A DNA stretch of 64,000 nucleotides, from contig NZ_JBHSFQ010000020.1 in the NCBI RefSeq assembly GCF_042653925.1, forward strand, positions 55,584 through 119,583. The letters run 5' to 3'. The position numbers and the translations under genes are program-made. This DNA comes from Nocardiopsis_B mangrovi (GTDB lineage Bacteria; Actinomycetota; Actinomycetes; Streptosporangiales; Streptosporangiaceae). Of the stretch, positions 59,870 through 64,000 are shown piece by piece; the stretch's first letter is position 1, and every line of letters begins with the position of its first letter. Below the pieces are notes generated by a model. The model was not told the origin of the DNA. It made no database searches and saw only the letters and a program-made list of their open reading frames with translations.

Positions 59870-60173
59870 GGCGTTCGGTTCCGTACACGCTGAGTACTGG
59901 GACTGTGGCACTAGAGAAGCACTCGCCCTACCCTCTAGCAATGCGTTTCTAGAAATTGGCCGCCGGATCCGGGATTTTCTCCCCGCCGCGGGACCGAATA
60001 CGCCCTCGCGGCGTTGCCGTCGTGACCGGAGAACACCGGTGGGGCCGGTGGGGCGGCCCGCCGCTCCGGACACCGGAGCGGGGTCGGCCGACATTCCCCA
60101 CGGACCCCAATGGCGGCGGTCCGGATCAAGACCCACCGACCGACCGAATCCCCGCGTCCGCGGGGCCGGCGCC
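59870..60173. promoter_or_regulatory. promoter region of the DUF5753 regulator
   Basis: 304 bases with a locally AT-richer section. ctagag (59911-59916) and ctctag (59933-59938) form an inverted pair about 40-70 bases upstream of the start. It could be an operator of the regulator itself. No gene is seen. Confidence 0.4.
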
Positions 60174-60488
60174 CTAGTGCAGAAGCTTGAGCCCGACGAT
60201 ACCGCTGACCAGCAACAGCAAACAGAAGATCTTCGCGATGCTGACGCCTTCACCCAGCCAGGTCATGCCCACGATGGCGGTGCCGACGGCCCCGATGCCC
60301 ACCCAGATCGCGTACCCGGTCCCCACAGGGATGCTCCGCAGCGCCAAGGCCAGCCCGATCATGCTGAGCACCAGGGTGACGATGAAGATGAGTGACGGCC
60401 ACAGTCGCGTGAAACCCTCGGTCTTGGACAGAGCGGTCGCCCAGGCGGTCTCCAGGAGACCGGAGACCACCAGCAGAACCCATGCCAT
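60174..60488 (-). CDS. gdx: guanidinium exporter Gdx (SugE/SMR family)
   Basis: 104 residues from ATG 60488 with GGAGGG upstream. Four membrane helices of the SMR fold; conserved 'GLLETAWATALSKTEGFTRL' contains the essential Glu of helix 1, and 'IPVGTGYAIWVGIGAVGTAI' is the SugE/Gdx-like second motif. Gdx proteins exchange guanidinium for protons. A guanidine-III riboswitch lies directly upstream, which makes the substrate assignment strong. Confidence 0.93.
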   Translation of the reverse strand: MAWVLLVVSGLLETAWATALSKTEGFTRLWPSLIFIVTLVLSMIGLALALRSIPVGTGYAIWVGIGAVGTAIVGMTWLGEGVSIAKIFCLLLLVSGIVGLKLLH

Positions 60489-60510
60489 AATCGCCCTCCG
60501 AATCGAATCC

Positions 60511-60550
60511 GCGCCGTCTTTGCGTTCCGGGTACGGCGCACCTCGTCCGG
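60511..60550 (-). ncRNA. guanidine-III riboswitch (ykkC-III)
   Basis: On the minus strand the 40-nt aptamer begins CCGGACGAGGTGCGCCGTAC and ends AGACGGCGC. Two helices make the pseudoknot: CCGG (60547-60550) with CCGG (60527-60530), and GCGCCGT (60533-60539) with ACGGCGC (60511-60517). Conserved ACGAGG (60541-60546) lines the guanidinium pocket. Closely follows the published T. fusca aptamer as I remember it. It ends 22 nt before the ATG, overlapping the ribosome-site neighbourhood, so translational control is likely. Confidence 0.93.
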
Positions 60551-60903
60551 GGGCGGTCAGAACCGACCGGTCCCACACCCAAGGTAGCAACCCGGCCGCT
60601 GATCGCCACGTGGGACGTGGTGAGATCACGCACCATCGCCGCCGCTGAGAGCGCCGAAGCGGCCGAGCGACCGAAACCACGGGAAGGCGCCGGGGACCGG
60701 ACACTCGAACACGGGCACGGAGGGCGGGACGGGACGGGAACCGGCGGGGACCACCATGGCCCCGGGACGACCACGCGCCCCAATGGCCCGGCCCGGCACC
60801 GCGCGTGCCGCCCCCGCCTGCCGACCGAGCCCCGAGGTGCGAAAGCGCGTACGATGCAGGATGGATGAACGGGGGACCGCACCCCGAACACGCTAGGAAC
60901 TCA
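60551..60903. other. divergent gap, promoter of gdx and the HTH gene
   Basis: 353 bases from the riboswitch to the HTH gene start. It must contain the gdx promoter. No gene is seen. Confidence 0.4.
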
Positions 60904-61212
60904 ATGAGCCAACCCATGGACGACACCGAGCGGCTGATCGCCAACGCCGAGGAGGAACTTCCGGCATCGACGCGCTCGCGGCTGATCGCAAAGCTCCGCA
61001 TGGGGCACCACATCGATGAGGCGGCTCGCGACCTCGGTGTCAGCCCGCAACGCGTGTTCTCGACCGCCCGGATCCTCAAGCCGTTCGGGGACCAACTGGA
61101 CGCCACGCTGACCGCCGAGCGCGACCCGAAAATCCCGCACGGGACGGTCACCGGCTACAACAAGCGCTGCCGCTGCCCGCAGTGCCGGGCCGCGGTGAAC
61201 CGCCGCATCTGA
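60904..61212 (+). CDS. small HTH protein with Cys-rich C-terminus, phage-like
   Basis: 102 residues from ATG 60904 (ATG 60916 also possible). A helix-turn-helix-like stretch 'MGHHIDEAARDLGVSPQRVF' is followed by 'HGTVTGYNKRCRCPQCRAAV'. This HGT-x2-GY-x3-CRC-x2-C pattern is frequent in actinobacteriophage and mobile-element proteins and probably binds Zn. No integrase or phage gene is adjacent. A DNA-binding role is inferred. Confidence 0.75.
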   Translation: MSQPMDDTERLIANAEEELPASTRSRLIAKLRMGHHIDEAARDLGVSPQRVFSTARILKPFGDQLDATLTAERDPKIPHGTVTGYNKRCRCPQCRAAVNRRI

Positions 61213-61309
61213 GCCCGCCACTTCGCGACGCACAGCATTTACTTAGAATTCTCCGCCGGATGCGTCCTTTTCAGGCTTATTGATCTTGAAGCTGGGGAAA
61301 CCGCTCAGC

Positions 61310-61411
61310 ATGAACGAGCGTGTGGACTGGGCGACGATGAGCGACGAAGAGTTCATGGCGCTGGTGCGTCAGCTCATGGACAATCCGGGGGTCGACTCCG
61401 ACGACGAATAG
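61310..61411 (+). CDS. 33-residue acidic peptide
   Basis: MNERVDWATMSDEEFMALVR, then QLMDNPGVDSDDE. It follows an AT-rich stretch that looks like a promoter, with a weak GGGGAAA ribosome site. The core 'DEEF-x2-LV-x2-L' recalls 'D-x-EF-x-EIVA-x-LG' of the two peptides near 7 kb, perhaps by chance. No function is known. Confidence 0.5.
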   Translation: MNERVDWATMSDEEFMALVRQLMDNPGVDSDDE

Positions 61412-61632
61412 CCGCACCCGCCGCAGCACCCGGCGCGGACGCGGGGGCGTGCCCCGCGTCGATGCATACCGCCCGGCTCCCTCCTGATCGGGGTGCCCGG
61501 ATCCAGTACGGCCGCGAGCACGGCAGCCGCGGCCGCGGGACCCTTGCGCCTCCGCGGTCGGCGCCCGGGGGACACCCGTGCGCCGACGACGCTGCCTGCG
61601 CGCTCCTCACGGCCGTGGCCGTTGGTCGGAGG

Positions 61633-62739
61633 CTATCCCACGGCGACGTCCATGGTCGCCCGAATTCCGAGGAACCGGCCGACATCCTCGACCTCCGCGG
61701 CGATGCCGGCCATCGTATCCTCGGACAGCGGCGCGAACGGTTCGATGAAGACGCCGTCGCCCCGCCACCGCCACCGCGCGACCACCTCGCCATCGACCAG
61801 CACCGCCGGGTGGATCGCTCCTCCGCCCGGCAGGATGCGGCGCACGGAATGGGCGGGCAGCGCCCACGCGCGCTCCTTGTAGCCGAGCAGGTAGCCGTCG
61901 TACGGGCCGAGCAGGCGGACGGCGGGTCGCGGCCTGGGGGCGGGGAACACGTCGGCCAACTCCCGCAGCGCCCACGCGCTCCCGGACTCGGTGGCCACCT
62001 CCGCGAGAGTGGGCGACACCAGCTCCCACGCGCGCCGCACGTGCCGCGCCGGCAGCCCCGACCACGCGGCGAAGTCCTCGGGGCACACCGGACCGTAGCC
62101 GGACACGTGCCTGCGGACCAGCTTCGCCAGCGCGGCGTCGGTGTCGCGCGGTTCCCACGCCCCCGCCCAGTCGCGCAGGAGCACATAGGTGGGGTTCCCG
62201 TTGTCCGTGTCGGGGCCTCGGCACACGACCCCGCGCAGGGCGGCGAAGAGGAGGAGGTGGAACGGCGCCTGCCCGTTGGCGGGCACCGCTACACCGGACT
62301 CGCGGAGCCCGGCCACGATCTCGGCCCGGGTCCGCGGCCGGCCGGAGGCGAAGAGGTCGGGGAGCGCGTCGACCGCGCGATCGCACAGGTCGTCGTCGAG
62401 GCCGAGGTCGATCCGGCGCCGCCGGAACCGGGGCAGGACGACCGGGCCGAAGAGGTCGACGATCCAACCGGCGTCGGCGGTGGGGATCATGTGCAGGGTG
62501 CCGCGCATGGCCCAGGTCCGGATCACGGAGCGCTCCTCGGTCACCGCGCGGCGCACGTCCGCCAGGGCCAGGCCCGAGGTGCGTGCCCGCACCCCGAGTT
62601 TCGACGCCTTCATGTCCTGGGCTTGAAGAGCGGCCGCCCCTCGGACCGCCCCGACCACACCGGCCGCGGGCGGGCCGGCGAGGAGCTGGGCGTGCATACG
62701 GGCGAGCCGGAGTCGAGCGGAAGTCAGGGCTGCGGGCAT
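61633..62739 (-). CDS. winged-helix DNA-binding (HTH_42/AlkZ-type) protein
   Basis: 368 residues from ATG 62739 with AAAGGAT upstream. Family features: 'ALQAQDMKASKLGVRAR' (the QxQ/D region that is catalytic in AlkZ glycosylases), 'IRTWAMRGTLHMIPTADAGW', and 'RLLGPYDGYLLGYKER' plus 'VDGEVVARWRWRGDGVFIEP'. Relatives such as AlkZ unhook DNA crosslinks; most actinobacterial members are unassigned but are often in antibiotic clusters. No biosynthetic cluster is evident here. Confidence 0.87.
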   Translation of the reverse strand: MPAALTSARLRLARMHAQLLAGPPAAGVVGAVRGAAALQAQDMKASKLGVRARTSGLALADVRRAVTEERSVIRTWAMRGTLHMIPTADAGWIVDLFGPVVLPRFRRRRIDLGLDDDLCDRAVDALPDLFASGRPRTRAEIVAGLRESGVAVPANGQAPFHLLLFAALRGVVCRGPDTDNGNPTYVLLRDWAGAWEPRDTDAALAKLVRRHVSGYGPVCPEDFAAWSGLPARHVRRAWELVSPTLAEVATESGSAWALRELADVFPAPRPRPAVRLLGPYDGYLLGYKERAWALPAHSVRRILPGGGAIHPAVLVDGEVVARWRWRGDGVFIEPFAPLSEDTMAGIAAEVEDVGRFLGIRATMDVAVG

Positions 62740-62912
62740 CGACAGATCCTTTCGTCTCCATGCCGACAAGTCGGCGTGCCGACCAGACTGCCAGGCCCGC
62801 ACGACACGTCGGATTCGAATGTCGCGCTTCCCTTCACACATGGGCGGTGCCCGCGGGGTTAGGGGGCTCCGGGGACAGCGACCCGGATGGCGAGTGAAGG
62901 CGGGGGCCGACG

Positions 62913-63725
62913 ATGAGTTCGATACTGGTCACGGGCGGTACGGGCACCCTCGGCGGGCACGTCGCACGACGGCTGGCCGACCGGGGGAGCGAGCCGCGCA
63001 TCCTCAGCCGGCGAGCGGCACCGGCGTGGCCGGAACGGGCCACTTGGTGCACCGGTGACCTCAACACGGGCGACGGACTCGACCTCGCACTCGACGGGGT
63101 GGGCACGGTCGTACATTGCGCGCACTGCCCGGGGTCTCCCTCCGCCGAGGTGACGTCGATGGCGAACCTCATCTCGGCGGCGGCGCGCACCGGGGTCCGG
63201 CACATCGTTCAGGTGTCCATCGTCGGGATGGACCACATTCCGCTCCCGTACTACCGGGGCAAGGTGGCCGCCGAGGAGTTGCTGGCGGAGTCCGGGCTCG
63301 AACGCACGGTCCTGCGGGCGACACAGTTCCACGAACTGCTCGCGCGGATGCTCGACCGGCTGACCCGGCTCCCGGTCGTTCCTCTGCCGACAGGTTTCTG
63401 GGCACAGCCGATCGCGGCCGACGAGGTGGCCGAGCGCCTGGTCGACATCGCCCTGGAGGGACCGTCATCGTCCGAGCGCGACCAGGAGATCGGCGGGCCA
63501 CAGGTGCGCACCCTGGAGAGTCTGGCCGACGCGTACTTCATCGCGAGGGAGATCGACCCCGTCGTCGTGCGGGTTCCCCTACCCGGGCAGATCGCCTCGG
63601 GCTTCAGATCCGGAGCCAACCTCACATCGGAGCACCGCGAAGGGAATCGCACGTGGGAGGAGTTCCTTGAGGACGAGTTCCGCAGGAGAGAGGCCGATAT
63701 GCCGCGGGAGTGGTCACTGGCGTGA
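62913..63725 (+). CDS. NAD(P)H-binding atypical SDR (NmrA-like)
   Basis: 270 residues from ATG 62913. Rossmann start 'ILVTGGTGTLGGHVARRLAD' and 'VVHCAHCPG', 'HIVQVSIVGMDHIPLPYYRG' and 'ERTVLRATQFHEL' are typical of NAD(P)-binding atypical short-chain dehydrogenases (NmrA/YwnB). The YxxxK motif is present as Y-Y-R-G-K. It may act as a redox sensor or reductase. It stands alone before the rRNA operon. Confidence 0.88.
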   Translation: MSSILVTGGTGTLGGHVARRLADRGSEPRILSRRAAPAWPERATWCTGDLNTGDGLDLALDGVGTVVHCAHCPGSPSAEVTSMANLISAAARTGVRHIVQVSIVGMDHIPLPYYRGKVAAEELLAESGLERTVLRATQFHELLARMLDRLTRLPVVPLPTGFWAQPIAADEVAERLVDIALEGPSSSERDQEIGGPQVRTLESLADAYFIAREIDPVVVRVPLPGQIASGFRSGANLTSEHREGNRTWEEFLEDEFRRREADMPREWSLA

Positions 63726-63832
63726 CGCGAGGCCGTTCAGCGGTGGTGATGTGGAGTGGGGTAGTACGCCGGTCGTGGATCGTTCGCGCATTCATGTTTC
63801 ACTTGTTCACAATGGGTCGCGAAAAAACCCAC

Positions 63833-63879
63833 AAAAAAAGGTGGGGGCAGGAACCGAAGCTCCCACCCCCACCAAAAAA
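63833..63879 (-). terminator. rRNA operon terminator
   Basis: Minus-strand hairpin ggtggggg...cccccacc with a ttcg-like loop followed by seven T. It is immediately after the 3' end of 5S rRNA. Confidence 0.85.
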
Positions 63880-63880
63880 T

Positions 63881-63998
63881 GTCCGGCGGCCACCTACTCT
63901 CCCACCCCACCACAGGGCAGTACCATCGGCGCAAAGAGGCTTAACGACCGGGTTCGGAATGAGACCGGGTGTTTCCCTCCCGCCATAACCGCCGTAAC
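63881..63998 (-). rRNA. rrf: 5S ribosomal RNA
   Basis: Minus-strand sequence starting GTTACGGCGGTTATGGCGGG, with the internal CCGAACCCGG and GTTAAGCC blocks and ending GTGGCCGCCGGAC, as in actinobacterial 5S rRNA. The 23S and 16S genes should lie to the right, outside the window. The exact 5' end is within two bases of 63998. Confidence 0.95.
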
Positions 63999-64000
63999 CC

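Noticed and set aside
61633..62739. Natural-product cluster around the AlkZ-type gene
   Set aside because: No PKS, NRPS, transporter or tailoring enzymes are encoded nearby.

Overview
The window is high-GC actinobacterial DNA with GTG and TTG starts, purine-rich Shine-Dalgarno sites and many ATGA/TGATG overlaps. Gene content points to Streptosporangiales, most likely Nocardiopsaceae (Nocardiopsis, Thermobifida and relatives). The evidence is a fhaA-fhaB-pstP-rodA-pbpA-pknA-pknB-crgA block, serS-pheA, DLW-39 beside tRNA-Ala, a proteasome activator, and a guanidine-III riboswitch whose aptamer closely resembles the Thermobifida fusca one as I remember it. The genus is an inference. Several landmarks (crgA, tRNA-Leu, tRNA-Ala/DLW-39, a 5S rRNA at the right edge) normally lie on the oriC-proximal arm of such chromosomes.

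Layout. 0-3.7 kb: the end of an anchored exported protein, small genes, an Ala/Pro/Glu repeat exoprotein, an integrase scrap beside tRNA-Pro, and a duplicated zinc-knuckle protein. 3.8-7.4 kb: a large SARP-NB-ARC-TPR regulator preceded on the same strand by two paralogous acidic small peptides. 7.8-16.9 kb: three anchored beta-domain proteins convergent with a polytopic membrane protein, a Nudix enzyme, small membrane proteins, a DUF2786 protein, an F420-type oxidoreductase, a second DNA sliding clamp and a thioesterase-fold protein. 17.2-20.1 kb: a collapsed AICE-type integrative element in tRNA-Ser(UGA), bounded by perfect 37-bp direct repeats. It keeps a GntR regulator, a Pif-like Nudix protein, an int fragment and clustered operator palindromes.

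20.1-26 kb: a seven-gene leftward operon (metallohydrolase, PRD protein, SFCGS protein, DUF4312, DUF4311, DUF4310, DgaE-type PLP lyase) with a divergent IclR regulator. This is a little-described catabolic/transport system and the best candidate for new biology here. 26-33.7 kb: a MinD/ParA-like ATPase, a quinone oxidoreductase, the proteasome activator, serS, pheA, a DUF4446 protein and a glycosyltransferase. 33.7-37.8 kb: STAS, serine-kinase-type ATPase, PAS/GAF histidine kinase and rhodanese genes, then a subtilisin-inhibitor-like lipoprotein.

38.2-47.8 kb: the growth/division Ser/Thr phosphorylation operon and crgA, followed by DnaA boxes. 47.9-56.4 kb: rhomboid protease, cyclophilin, membrane proteins, a DUF222-HNH gene, an epoxide hydrolase, tRNA-Ala and DLW-39. 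56.8-64 kb: an FtsH-like protease, a DUF5753 regulator, a guanidinium exporter under its riboswitch, small HTH and peptide genes, a winged-helix (AlkZ-type) protein, an NAD(P)-binding protein, and the 3' end of an rRNA operon.
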